From positions 29,789,177 to 29,853,176 of the forward strand of contig JAJKFL010000007.1 in assembly GCA_021186555.1 (NCBI GenBank): a stretch of 64,000 bases of DNA, given 5' to 3'. How positions within the stretch are numbered: the first letter of the stretch is position 1; each line of letters starts with the position of its first letter. Source of the DNA: Reticulitermes speratus (Eukaryota > Arthropoda > Insecta > Blattodea > Rhinotermitidae). The notes below the pieces were generated by a model. It was not told the origin of the DNA, searched no databases, and saw only the letters and a list, made by a program, of their open reading frames with translations. Made by a program: the position numbers and the translations under genes. Shown in pieces: positions 10,508-20,825 of the stretch.

Positions 10508-10592
10508 ACCCCCTGAAGATGGTTCAACTGGAGCCGAAACATATGTAGGGTATATTAAACAATACTTGATAATATAGTGCATTTGTTGGTTC
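10508..10592 (+). other. Hammerhead-like hairpin unit, best preserved single copy
   Basis: Outer stem ACCC (10508) pairs with GGGT (10548-10551). Core CTGAAGA is followed by T, the stem GGTTC/GAGCC, then GAAAC, the palindrome ACATATGT and A. The tail GTGCATTTGTTGGTTC follows at about 10577-10592. It lies in the 286-bp DOCK intron between two SH3 exons, antisense to the gene. Confidence 0.7.
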
Positions 10593-10722
10593 AAAAAAAT
10601 CGTAAAACAAACTTTTAAGGTATAACCTGTACAACTATAAGCTACACTTCATTCTCCTGGTGACACTGCCTGATAATTCTGACAATGTATCAGACCTCTG
10701 GAAATTAATAAAATCCACGTAC

Positions 10723-10763
10723 CTTGATTGAACGATTTTTTGTAGAGAAACCTCGAAACCAGC
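10723..10763 (-). CDS. spg: DOCK3/4 (sponge) micro-exon in SH3 domain
   Basis: A 41-nt exon: two bases completing serine, then WFRGFSTKNRSIK, ending at donor GTACGT. The acceptor is TTTTTTCAG. GW(F/Y)RGFSTK matches the DOCK3/4 subfamily; DOCK1 and DOCK2 diverge after GWYRG as I recall them. The exon is too short for ORF-based detection. It is supported by both splice sites and by phase agreement on both sides. Confidence 0.9.
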
Positions 10764-10907
10764 CTGAAAAAAATGAAACAGAAAAATATGATTTGCTAAA
10801 AATGTTCATGCAACAGTAAAATTTGGGGCTATATGATGGATATGAGCACAAAGGAAGAATTCAGCTCCAAAACCTTGTTTCAAGTACCATACCAACAGAT
10901 ACAAGTA

Positions 10908-11660
10908 ACTCCATGGAGCAAAATTCTCTTTAAGAAGCTAACAGGTCACCAGCTGGCCAAGAACTTCTCTGTCTACGGAACACCAGATTTCATTATTGTG
11001 TTCATAAGGACCTGCCGATGGATCACGTCTGCAGCCAGATACATCCAGTCCACACCCTCACACGGTTTCTTTGTGACTCATTTTAATATTATTCTCCCAT
11101 CCATATCCAGGTCTTTCTAGAAGTTCTTTTCGTTTCAGGTTTTCAAACTAACATTTTGTATGTGAGATACATCCATTGCCCATTTCATCCTCCTTGACTT
11201 AATCACCCTAATAATACTTGGTGAGGTGTACGAATTATGAAGATCTTCATCATGCAATTATCCTGCAAACAAATTTGTGTACAACTGAACGTGCCACCTT
11301 CAAAGTACAAAGTCACAGCATTTGATCAAGTTTTAAAAAAGACTCGAGAACTCTTCTAGGTAATGAATTCAGATTTGTGGTACATTGTAAGAATTTTAAT
11401 ACATTATAAATTCTTTGGAGGATGAGATGGGCATGTAACACACAAAGGAGGGAAGAGAAAACCTTTAACACAGGCATTCTTAAAGGTGGCATGCTGGTGT
11501 GAAGTGTGTGGCAGGACCTGGATTATTAAATATTATTTTGAAAAATTCCTGCTTTCTAAGGGTTAATCTATGTTCTGTACTCTGGGTGAGAAATCCAGTT
11601 TCACATCCATGTACAACAATGGGTACAGAATTATCTATTGCATTAATAATTATCTATATA
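10908..11660 (-). mobile_element. LINE 3' fragment, old copy
   Basis: The - strand carries decayed blocks of the same reverse-transcriptase tail as 15333-15776, including counterparts of [13 protein letters not shown] near 11600, the box around [13 protein letters not shown] near 11200 and the end near 10970. Many stops and indels are present. It lies in the large DOCK intron. Confidence 0.65.
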
Positions 11661-12099
11661 CCCAACAATAATTCATTTCCCACAAACAATGCAGCCTTTT
11701 CATAATGTGACATGTTTAAACTTCAAAGAGTTACCTGCATACATTATTTAAATTTGAAAATCGACTAATTTAAATTAGCATTATAAAATCAAACTATATA
11801 CAAAGTTTCTGTTACATAAAAGATCAACATGTACTCTCTTGCTATATCTATGTATCATACAATCATATCTTATTTCCCAGTTGCAGTTTGTTTTTCTGTA
11901 AACTGAGAGGCATGTATTTGCTTAAAATTGTTTCATTTTTATGTTCAGGATTTTATATATGTGAAGAAGATAAAAATATTCTGAATTCAGTGGTAGCAAG
12001 CATTTCTGTTATAATCCACTCTAAATCTCACTAAGAAGTAAAATGTGAACATACTGAAAAACCGAGATAACCATAAAACGTCCCTGTAACTACTAACTC

Positions 12100-12400
12100 T
12101 ATGCAGGAGGGTCCTTCTTCAGAAGCTAATGTTTCCTCCTCTAGTCTGGAAATTTCCCTAATTTATGGAACCCAAGGTTCATTACATTCATGAGCCCACC
12201 ATATGTCACTGTCCTGAGCCTGATTAATCCAGCATCCGCCATGCCATCCTATTTCTGTAAGACGCATTGTAATACTGTCCCCACGACTTGCAAGGTCTTT
12301 CAAGTCATTCTGTCCTACAGGTTTCCCCACAGTAACTCTGTACGCATTTCCATTCACCCCATATGTAATGTACGCCACTTCCCACCATTCATATCCCAAA
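12100..12400 (-). mobile_element. LINE 3' fragment, decayed
   Basis: The - strand gives NAYRVTVGKPVGQNDLKDL and a W-rich end resembling the final 70 residues of the LINE tail, followed by a GAAGAAGGACC 3' end. Frame is partly open but diverged. Confidence 0.7.
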
Positions 12401-12863
12401 CAGTTGACTGCAACAACTTTCGATACAGATGGCACTTTCGTCCCCACAAGTCAGCCAACTTCCGTTGTGTTATACATTATCGCCACTAGATGACAGGGCA
12501 GACCTTGTAAGTGCTGCCACCGAACGTGTCCCGCACTCTGATTAACACATGTATCGTACTGCAGCCATGCTGACGTATTACAGCATACAAACGTGCCAGG
12601 TACTCCGTACGTATCGAGCAGATATGGGGTACTTGTCATGACGTAGATAACTTTTGTCTGTAATTTATACACTAGCACTATAACACGAAAGTGTATGCCG
12701 GAACACGTTTTCACACAGTTCACTCTCTATATTAGATGGAGGTGAAAGTGCACTTCACGCTCCAACTTCCTTCGCTCGGCAAGAGATGACGCGTACCCAC
12801 TTATACATATAATATATATCGTATATATAATATAATATATATACGATAATTTAATAAGATAAA

Positions 12864-13150
12864 GGCAACGTAAAGTTGTCCCTGTACAAGTCATGGCTGC
12901 ACATGGGGGAATGGAGGTACAGCTCCATCCATTCTTAACCTAGGCATACAACGGGGCTAGTGATCAGTTCCACTCCCCGACCGCTTTACCCCAGAACCCA
13001 AGCTACTTATTCAATAGGAGGCTAAGTGGGCCCCAGACACGGTAGGGACGTTTTTGAGACGAGATAATTCTTTTGGACCTGCCAGGTAATCACACGAACA
13101 TTCCTCGGACGTCCAGCCCTGACTACGACATTATCCCACCAAACAATTGC
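12864..13150 (-). mobile_element. SINE family A, diverged subfamily
   Basis: The - strand has the A-family body (GGGGCCCACTTAGCCTCC, GCGGTCGGGGAGTGG) and tail GGGACAACTTTACG. The head near 13140 keeps only a weak box B. It belongs with the 5.3 and 60.3 kb copies. Confidence 0.7.
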
Positions 13151-13542
13151 ACGGCCTGTTACGGTTTCAGCGACAGGCATGACAAATCCTAGCGGCCGGC
13201 GGACTAACAGCCCGAACCACGGCACGTCTCGCCGTTTTAGTGCTGAAGGCAGTCGAAACATGGCAACATGCGAGGTGCAGTGCCGTGCCATCAACAGCCA
13301 TCAGCCTACCGTAAGTCCTCTGACCGCATCGTAACTCTCATCTCCACAGTTCTCACGTAACCCAGCGCCAAATCCGCCGAGCTGGGCAGTTCAGACTACA
13401 GTCGCGGGTTCCACTCCTGCGTGGTGCATGTGCATAGTCCACGTCTTTCCGCGCGTCTTCTTCCGTGTGACAAATTGAACAAGCGTGTGTTGTTTAACGA
13501 CGTTGTCAACCGCTGACATTATACAGCGTAGGTGACTGATGA

Positions 13543-13728
13543 GTGTGCATGGAGATTTGGTGGAATGTTACTTACCGGGCAAAACCGAAATACTAGGAGA
13601 AGAACCTGTTCGAATGACACTTTGTCCACCACAAATCCACACGGACTGGCTTGGGGTTGAACCCCGGCCTCCGAGGTGATAGGATGTCTTGTGTGATAAA
13701 GGCCTTGATGGGCCAACCACCCGGTCAA
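13543..13728 (-). mobile_element. SINE family D
   Basis: The - strand starts from a tRNA-like head (GGCCTCGGAGGCCGGGG-type), passes the family-D landmark GTGGTGGACAAAGTGTCATT and ends near AACATTCCACC. Related copies are at 24.4, 38.7, 40.2 and 49.6 kb. Confidence 0.75.
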
Positions 13729-13907
13729 GAAGTCACAGACGGTACATTATTACGACACCTCATATGGCAGCGGGGAGAGGGTGTGGGATAAGTGGGAGAG
13801 GGGTTTTTACTTCATGCAAGCAGAACTCTGACAATCTAACGAGTAACAAGAGCTGTACACAGTTTCTCGTGCATTCCTTGCAATTTCATAATTCCAAAAG
13901 GTCTTTC

Positions 13908-14163
13908 TTCTTCTTCCAATGGCACAACAGCCCCTAGTGGGTCAGGACCTCCTCAATATCGAGGCTTCACGATCACACTCAGACACACCACACTCGGTAG
14001 GAATCCTCTGGACGGGTGATCAGCCTGTCGCAGAGACCTCTACCTGACAACACCAACACTCACAAGAGACAGACATCCATGCCCCCAGAGGGATTCGAAC
14101 CCACAAACCAGCAAGAGCGGCCGCAGATCCACGCCTTAGACCGCGCGGCCACTAGGATCGGCT
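13908..14163 (-). mobile_element. SINE family C
   Basis: The - strand begins GCCGATCCTAGTGGCCGCG, a tRNA-like head with box B GGGTTCGAATCCCTCTGGG, followed by GGGGGCATGGATGTCTGTC and AGGTAGAGGTCTCTGCGAC. The tail is GGGGCTGTTGTGCC. Four related copies are present. Confidence 0.85.
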
Positions 14164-14692
14164 CTAAGAGCGCCAGATTGTTCTAAAACATTATCACGTA
14201 AGTCATGTGACCAGTAAAATCCGTCTGTTACATTAAGAACTGTAGGAGTGGGTAAGCAGAAGCTTCCCCTTGCATTCTCTTGTATCAGACTTGTCTCAGC
14301 TTCTTCAACACATGTCATGTACGTTGCTTTACAAAAATATCGACTTTCTGAGTAACTACGTATTTTTGTCTTATTTCGTTTCCACTTTACGTTTTTATAT
14401 AAACATGCAGTTGGCTGGAAATTCAGAGTAGCAGACGAAGAAGGTCGACGTAAGCAGATGCACAAGGGTAGTCAGCATTACGAACTGCATATATTTCAGA
14501 TGGATAGTACAGTGCGTATCTTTTTGCTAGCGCACGCTGTTGCGGAAGTGTTAGCAGCTCCACCCCGCGAGTCGGGCCGATGAAGCAGTCCTTTTCACGG
14601 AAGCGCCGTCTCGTAGTAGAGTTCCTCAACGAGCGGGTCATGACATCTCGAAAAAAACTCCATTAACGATTAATATAATATTAAACTGTAAG

Positions 14693-15009
14693 GTAAAGGT
14701 ACAGCAATTCCATTACAGGCCTGGACAGGCCCTTAGGGTTCCAGGAGGTTGAGGCTCCCAGATTTCTAGACAATCGACACATGAAGGCGGTAAGGTTGTC
14801 ACCCCTACGCACCCGGCCGCCTTTACCCCCCCCCCCCCCCCCCCCCACGAAATACTCCTGGTACTCATTTCTGTTAGAGGCTGAGTCGACACCAGGGCCA
14901 TCGAAAGGATTACGTCAATGAAAAATTCCAATGACACCATCGGGAATCGAACCCGCGACCTCTCGGATTGTAGCGCAGTGCCTCAACCGACTTCGCCACC
15001 GTGTGCGGC
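14693..15009 (-). mobile_element. SINE family B with expanded C/G run
   Basis: The - strand has head GTGGCGAAGTCGGTTGAGGC, box B GGGTTCGATTCCCGATGG, and a body with a long G run (C run at about 14827-14847 on the + strand). It ends at TTGCTGTACCTTTACC. It abuts a family-A 3' fragment at 15010. Confidence 0.88.
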
Positions 15010-15122
15010 TGGGGCGTGAAGTTGACCACTCACCTCCATCTAGGGTCGAGGTTAAGAATGAGTGGAGCTATACCTCTACTTTCACTATATGCCTTCATGG
15101 TTTGGACAGGGAGGAATTCCTA
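15010..15122 (+). mobile_element. SINE family A, 3' fragment
   Basis: Matches the A-family 3' half: GGGGCGTGAAGTTGACCACT, a GAGTGGAGCTATACCTCTAC block and the CTTCATGG end. The 5' half is missing, probably displaced by the adjoining SINE-B. Confidence 0.75.
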
Positions 15123-15257
15123 ATTACACCTGCCACCTGACCACTCACATTTTTGTGAAACGCTCTGAAAACAAATATAATCAAAATACGTGCTATGTTG
15201 GAGACTTCACAGGTTCCGTGGGACTGCACTTCTGTCTGCAAGGCCACTTACATTTAA

Positions 15258-15780
15258 CTAACTAACTCCATGTAGCACAGTCCTTCTTGATAAGCTAACA
15301 GTTCCTCAGCTAGTCAAGAAATTCCCCGCGTTTTATGGAACCCGAAGGTTCATTACCGCACTCACAAGAGCCCGCCACCTGTCCCTATCCTGAGCCATAT
15401 CAATCCAGTCCACGCCCCCCCATCCCACTTCTTGAAGATCCATTTTAATATTATCCTCCCATCTACGCCTCGGTCTTCCAAGTGGTCTCCTTCCCTCAGG
15501 TCTCCTCACCAAAATCCTGTATGCACCTCTCCCCTCACCCATACGTGCTACATGCCCCGCCCACCTCATTCTTCTTGATTTGATCACCCGAATAATATTT
15601 GGTGATGAGTACAGATTATTAAGTTCCTCGTTATGTAGTCTTCTCCACTCCCCTGTTACCTCGTCCCTCTTAGGCCCAAATATCCTCCTCAGCACCCTAT
15701 TCTCGAACACCCTCAGCCTTTGTTCCTCCCTCAGTGTGAGAGAACAAGTCTCACACCCATACAAAACAACAGGCAAAATT
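15258..15780 (-). mobile_element. LINE 3' end, least decayed copy
   Basis: The 147-codon frame at 15776-15333 reads [19 protein letters not shown], an arginine-rich [12 protein letters not shown], and [11 protein letters not shown] before VMNLRVP and stop. This is the C-terminal part of the reverse transcriptase polyprotein of a non-LTR retrotransposon that is abundant in insects. The 3' UTR continues to a GTTAGTTA tail near 15258. The copy is 5' truncated: the catalytic polymerase domain is absent. It stops 42 bp from a DOCK exon donor. Confidence 0.9.
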
Positions 15781-15822
15781 ATAGTTCTGTATATCTTAAT
15801 ACATTTACGCTACAGAACTCAC

Positions 15823-15906
15823 TTGAGCACTCCTCCTGGATTTGCACGGTCTCTCCGATCTCCAAGGGCAGTCCATACCGCGTCTCCCCGCGCCAGTTGT
15901 ACACGG
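15823..15906 (-). CDS. spg: DOCK3/4 (sponge) exon, start of SH3 domain
   Basis: After acceptor TTGTTACAG, two bases complete a codon and the frame reads [17 protein letters not shown], then [10 protein letters not shown]. One base remains before donor GTGAGT and completes serine with the GC of the exon at 10763. RGxxxYGLxLEIG(D/E)TVQI is the RT-loop region of the DOCK3/4 SH3 domain, which autoinhibits the protein and binds ELMO. The exon is squeezed between a LINE fragment and a foldback element. The preceding exon, with the start codon, was not identified and may lie far upstream (higher coordinates). Confidence 0.92.
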
Positions 15907-15925
15907 CTGTAACAAAGAAAGTGAT

Positions 15926-16127
15926 ATAAGTTTTAAAACTTTCGCGGCGACATGATTCAATATAGTCTTCTCGGGCGCACAGCCGCGTCAATTCGTTTGA
16001 ATACAACGTTTCGGGACTAGCTCCATCCCCATCCTCAGGCAAAACTGAGGATGGGGACGGAGCTAGTCCCCGAAACGTTGTATTCAAACGAATTGACGCG
16101 GCTGTGCGCCCGAGAAGACTATATTGA
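15926..16127. mobile_element. Head-to-head dimer of the 127-bp hairpin unit, 12-bp duplication
   Basis: A near-perfect palindrome of about 171 bp (15957-16127) is centred near 16042. The left arm is a complete - strand unit like that at 9919-10045. The right arm is a + strand unit lacking its last ~35 bp. Flanks AAAGAAAGTGAT at 15914-15925 and 16128-16139 match exactly, so the dimer inserted as one piece. Confidence 0.9.
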
Positions 16128-16239
16128 AAAGAAAGTGATGTGGAAATACAGCTGTCATATAAAGTGATTGGTGGTGACTGGTGACTGAACCCTTTCAATC
16201 CGAATGCCGTAGTGGTTGACTGTCCTGTTATTCATCTCT

Positions 16240-17660
16240 TGAAACCGTATAAAGCCTACATTGCTATATGTACCACCAAGTTAACTAACCCCCCCGGAAG
16301 AGATCCTTCTTGAAAAGCTACCAGTTCCTCAGCTAGTCAAGAAATTCCCCGCATTTTATGGAACTCGAATGTTCATTACCGTGTTCACAACAGTACACCA
16401 CTTGTACCTATCCCAAGCCAGATATATCCAGGCCACGCCTCCCATCGCATTTAGCTTTAACGTTCACAAATTCTACGTTCTGCAGAGAATGTTTATGTCT
16501 TTGTATGGATCTCAGACGAAATAGCGATTATTCATTTATTGTGCATCACCTGCATGGTTTTTATAACTGAGACGGAGTGTGTTTACTGCGCGGTACGGAC
16601 TGTATTTATGTGTTTTGTGTGGATCTCAGAACAAACAGCGATTATTTCACTGTACAGCATTAACTGACTGGTTTGTATAACTGAGACGGAGTGTGTTTAC
16701 TGCGCGGTACGGACTGTATTTATGTGTTTTGTGTGGATCTCAGAACAAACAGCGATTATTTCACTGTACAACATTAACTGACTTGTTTGTATAACTGAGA
16801 CGGAGTGTGTTTACTGCGCGGTACGGACTGTATTTATGTGTTTTGTGTGGATCTCAGAACAAACAGCGATTATTTCACTGTACAGCATTAACTGACTGGT
16901 TTGTATAACTGAGACGGAGTGTGTTTACTGCGCGGTACGGACTGTATTTATGTGTTTTGTGTGGATCTCAGAACAAACAGCGATTATTTCACTGTACAAC
17001 ATTAACTGACTGGTTTGTATAACTGAGACGGAGTGTGTTTACTGCGCGGTACGGACTGTATTTATGTGTTTTGTGTGGATCTCAGAACAAACAGCGATTA
17101 TTTCACTGTACAGCATTAACTGACTGGTTTGTATAACTGAGACGGAGTGTGTTTACTGCGCGGTACGGACTGTATTTATGTGTTTTGTGTGGATCTCAGA
17201 ACAAACAGCGATTATTTCACTGTACAGCATTAACTGACTGGTTTGTATAACTGAGACGGAGTGTGTTTACTGCGCGGTACGGACTGTATTTATGTGTTTT
17301 GTGTGGATCTCAGAACAAACAGCGATTATTTCACTGTACAGCATTAACTGACTGGTTTGTATAACTGAGACGGAGTGTGTTTACTGCGCGGTACGGACTG
17401 TATTTATGTGTTTTGTGTGGATCTCAGAACAAACAGCGATTATTTCACTGTACAGCATTAACTGACTGGTTTGTATAACTGAGACGGAGTGTGTTTACTG
17501 CGCGGTACGGACTGTATTTATGTGTTTTGTGTGGATCTCAGAACAAACAGCGATTATTTCACTGTACAACATTAACTGACTGGTTTGTATAACTGAGACG
17601 GAGTGTGTTTACTGCGCGGTATGGCCTGAAACGTTAAATATAATTCAAGTCTTCGAGGGG
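16240..17660 (+). repeat. 114-bp satellite array 1 within a dispersed element
   Basis: Nine nearly identical 114-bp units start at 16567, 16681, 16795 and so on to 17593, with core GAGACGGAGTGTGTTTACTG. They are flanked by the element's left end (TATATGTACCACCAAG near 16266) and a right end running to CGAGGGGTTAATAG. Units differ at only a few sites, such as TACAGC or TACAAC. A LINE fragment interrupts the left end. Confidence 0.92.
16280..16445 (-). mobile_element. LINE 3' terminal fragment
   Basis: The - strand ends with a GTTCCATAAAATGCGGGG-type LINE end, then CAAGAAGGATC, and a GGTTAGTTAA tail. It is inserted in the left end of the satellite element. Confidence 0.75.
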
Positions 17661-18989
17661 TTAATAGGAAAACAGCACCAATGGAATGGGAAGTTCGTAT
17701 TTCATTAGATCACGCCTGACACTTAGGTTTCTTAACGACGCTGTTTCAACTACATAGGTTACACTGCGCCGAACCAGATTTCAAAATTACCATGAATGGT
17801 ACGGTGACAGGCTCAGTTGAAGGTAGTGTCCAAAGATCTGCATGGAGAAATAGGGAAACCGGTACCCTGGGCGCGATTCGAAACTGCACGGCCCCCACGT
17901 TGTATCAGGTCTAAGCTGTCCTTAGACTAATTACATACAACATCTGTGGCTTGAAAAATGCGAGTTAGAATGATTACACAGATGCAGGACACTTTGGAAT
18001 AATAATAATAATAATAATAATAAGCCTAATAATAATAATGACAACAATAGCAACTTCGTCCCCAAAACAGAAGCACAAAACCCAGCACAAGAAATGCAGC
18101 CATCATATTCAGCACCCCGAAGCCCACATTTCTCCATGCAGTCTGTACAAATCCCTCCCCCAATCCGACTACCTCGTACCGGAAACAGCGATCACGTGCC
18201 ATGATCTATCGATGTGGACGTCGTGCTAAGCATTTCAGCTTCCTGTTTTAGAGACACGACACCACCGGGCGTCTCGAAGAACAGTTATAATAACGACTGT
18301 AAACTGAGAGTGTAAGTACCCGCCTGCCCCTCCATTCATAGCCAAAGATAACAGCGAAAAGCCAAAACTGCGCCTAAGAACTTTCAAACCTAGGCAACAG
18401 ACAAAGGCTGTCAACTTCACGCTCTGGACGCTCTTATCCAGACAGAATACCACTGGATAGGAAACCTGGATAATCACAAGGACAGTATGGACGTTGACGA
18501 AAAGAGAAACTTCTCACGGCTTCACTCTTCTGAGGATATTGCGCGGTGTAGATTGGTACTTGCTTAACGACATTTCGGGACAAAATATGGGCCCCCCCCC
18601 CATCTTCAACTGTCACGTAACCAACCATCAATCATCGGCCACGTAACATCGCAGAAGAGCCAGAACGTCAACCACACCGCGGGACAGACAATTCTCACAT
18701 TTATCGGGAACCAAACCAAGGTCATCATACATGTAATTATCACAATGACGTTTCGACCATCCCGTCGTCATGGCAACCGTTACGTCAGGTTTACACCTCT
18801 TCCGGGCTATTCGCTTTCAGACTGAATATCTTTTATCTATTTACGGCTTCCTTAAGGAAGTTGTCGGTTACTCACACGTAATAGCACAGACTTGTAATAT
18901 GATTTAGAATCGTAACAGCATGTCCACTTCTGGACAGCTGCTGTATCGTTTTATTTCCAAAATCGGATGAAAAATATAGCAAATAGCAG
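17661..18989. other. Mostly unrecognised, with (AAT)n and a hairpin-type block
   Basis: An AAT microsatellite lies at about 18001-18037. Around 18530-18600 the - strand carries a GTCCCGAAATGTCGTTAAG block related to the repeats at 35.8 and 59.2 kb. No gene is seen in the remainder. Confidence 0.5.
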
Positions 18990-19238
18990 GTAAAGCTAAA
19001 GCAATCCCATTACAGGCCTTGACAGGCCCTTAGGGATCCAGGAGGTTGAGGCTCCCAGATTTTTAGACAATCGGCACATGAAGGTGGTAAGGTTGTCAGC
19101 CCTACGCACCGGCCGCCTTTACCCCCAGGAAAGATTCCTGGTACTCATTTCTGTTAGAGGCTGAGTCGACCCCAGGGCCATAGTGCGACCGGAACGATTA
19201 TGTCAAGGAAAAATTCCTATGACACCATCGGGAATTTT

Positions 19239-19424
19239 TTTTTTTTTTTTTTTTTTTTTAACCTAGGGTTTCCCCTTTGACCATTGTACGTGAAGTCCTT
19301 TTGTCCGATGTCACTATGTCATGCATCGTCACATCTAACAGCAACAAATCAGCCCGGGATCGAACCACAATCCATAACGACGGCCGTAGACCACGCCTTA
19401 GACCGCACAGCCACTGGATCGGCT
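19239..19424 (-). mobile_element. SINE related to family C, inside SINE-B
   Basis: Ends in a long T run (A tail on the - strand, about 19237-19259). The head is GCCGATCCAGTGGCTGTGCG with box B TGGTTCGATCCCGGGC. The body differs from standard C copies, so this is a separate subfamily sharing the head. Confidence 0.7.
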
Positions 19425-19550
19425 AAAACTGAAGTACTGAGAGAAAAACCCTCCCATGCCATTTGTTCACCAAGATCCGACTAGACTACCTGGGACTGAA
19501 CCGCTCGCGGTGAGAGCGGCGACGAAGCGCCTGAGCATGCAGTGCTTTCG
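19425..19550 (-). mobile_element. SINE family D fragment, inside the same nest
   Basis: Decayed D-family landmarks on the - strand: CCTCACCGC-like head near 19515, and AGGGTTTTTCTCTCAG near 19440. Confidence 0.6.
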
Positions 19551-20139
19551 ACCCACTTCCGTTGTAGCGCAGTGCTCAACAACTGCGCCACGCGAATATA
19601 CAAATAAGGAAATTCATTTATATCTCAGTAAGTACTCTTCACAGTGCATTTCAACTCACGCCTACGAGGAGATCTTGTTTACTGTATTTCAGCGAAATCG
19701 GTTAAAAAGATGGAAAGCACGGTGGGAAATTTCTTTACGCCAGTTAGGTAACGTACGACTGCCACAGAGTCGATTTTCACGCAACTGACGCTTCCTCAGC
19801 AATCCTTAGGTAAGGAACACCTACACTGCATTTCATAATCGACAAATAGTTGGTCGCTCGTACAAGGGCACAGACAGACGGAAGGGCGTGGTCCCCACAC
19901 AAGACGTTCTTTTTCTTCGCCAAAAACTCTTATCAGAAAAATGAAGCAAGAAATAGGGTTACGATACTAAGTGGGGCAACAAAGAAAACCTTCCAGCAAA
20001 TCACATCATTCCAACATTTAAAAATCGATAACATATATTCGCTAAAAGTGTCAGCAACTTCAAGAAAGGAAATATGTACGGGCACTTAAATCACGAAACA
20101 CAGCTGCTGCGGTAAGTGGCAAAACAGAAGACAGACAAC

Positions 20140-20680
20140 TTACGTATAACGTAATATTGAGGCGCGTTCGTGTAACCATTGTTGCCGTGGAAAAGCAATT
20201 AGCATTATACATTCTGAGTGTGTGTGTCTGTAGCCTTAGTTGTACAGCATGCAAAGCGCATGCGCCGTATTATATTGCCATCTGTGGCCTGTCTGGCTCT
20301 ACCATATTTTTCCACATTATCTCATAAACGGCAAGATTTTCGGAAAAATTTATTTAACATAAAATTTACGTTTTGATTTCCTCTACAACATTTGTCTGAA
20401 ACACTTCTTATTTTAACAAGATTTCAGCAAGATACTATCATAAACGTACGCAGGTCTTCATGTAAAGTACCCGTTATTCTTGTCGGATTATAATGAAACT
20501 TGAATTTTCTCGACAGAGCTTCGAAAAATACTCAAATATCAAATTTCATGAAAAACCGTCCTGTGGGAGCCGAGATGTTCCACGCGGACAGACACAGACG
20601 GACATACGGACAGACATGACGAAGCTAATACTCGCTTTTCGCAATTTTGCAAACTTGCGTAACGACGACAGAATTCGGGG
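20140..20680 (+). repeat. Dispersed 540-bp repeat, copy 1
   Basis: Begins GAGGCGCGTTCGTGTAACC and ends TTTTCGCAATTTTGCAAAC. Internal landmarks are AGCGCATGCGCCGTATT, TTATCTCATAAACGGCA, TTTCATGAAAAACCGTCC and tandem GACAGACA. Other copies lie at 48.0, 48.8 and 63.96 kb (- strand). There is no coding sequence. Confidence 0.8.
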
Positions 20681-20825
20681 AACGAGATCCAGTTATAGGC
20701 AAAGTCATGGTAGACCTAAATGACAAAAAAGAGAGGCAGACAGAGAGTCCTTTAGCAGTCTCGTACCTTCACCGTCGTATTGAGATACAGGACTGCATAG
20801 CCTATTGCACCATTCCGGAGAGAAC

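Larger units (their letters stand above)
18990..19595 (-). mobile_element. SINE family B split by younger insertions
   Basis: The B-family tail and body occupy 18990-19238. The matching 5' head fragment (GTGGCGCAGTTGTTGAGCAC) lies at about 19562-19593. About 320 bp of other SINE sequence separates them, as listed next. Confidence 0.75.

Noticed and set aside
14423-14641. Possible gene fragments near 14.1-14.6 kb
   Set aside because: Short frames with no conserved pattern. I could not link them to DOCK, innexin or any repeat.
15580-15912. + strand frames overlapping the LINE and DOCK exon
   Set aside because: Antisense shadows of the LINE frame and the DOCK exon.
15823-16198. Treating the 139-codon - strand frame at 16198-15779 as a gene
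   Set aside because: Only the 84-bp part between a clear acceptor and donor matches DOCK. The rest reads through the palindromic insertion and intron.
16540-17640. Possible CRISPR array or gene cluster from regularly spaced repeats
   Set aside because: The whole 114-bp unit is repeated without unique spacers, and the genome is eukaryotic. It is a satellite.
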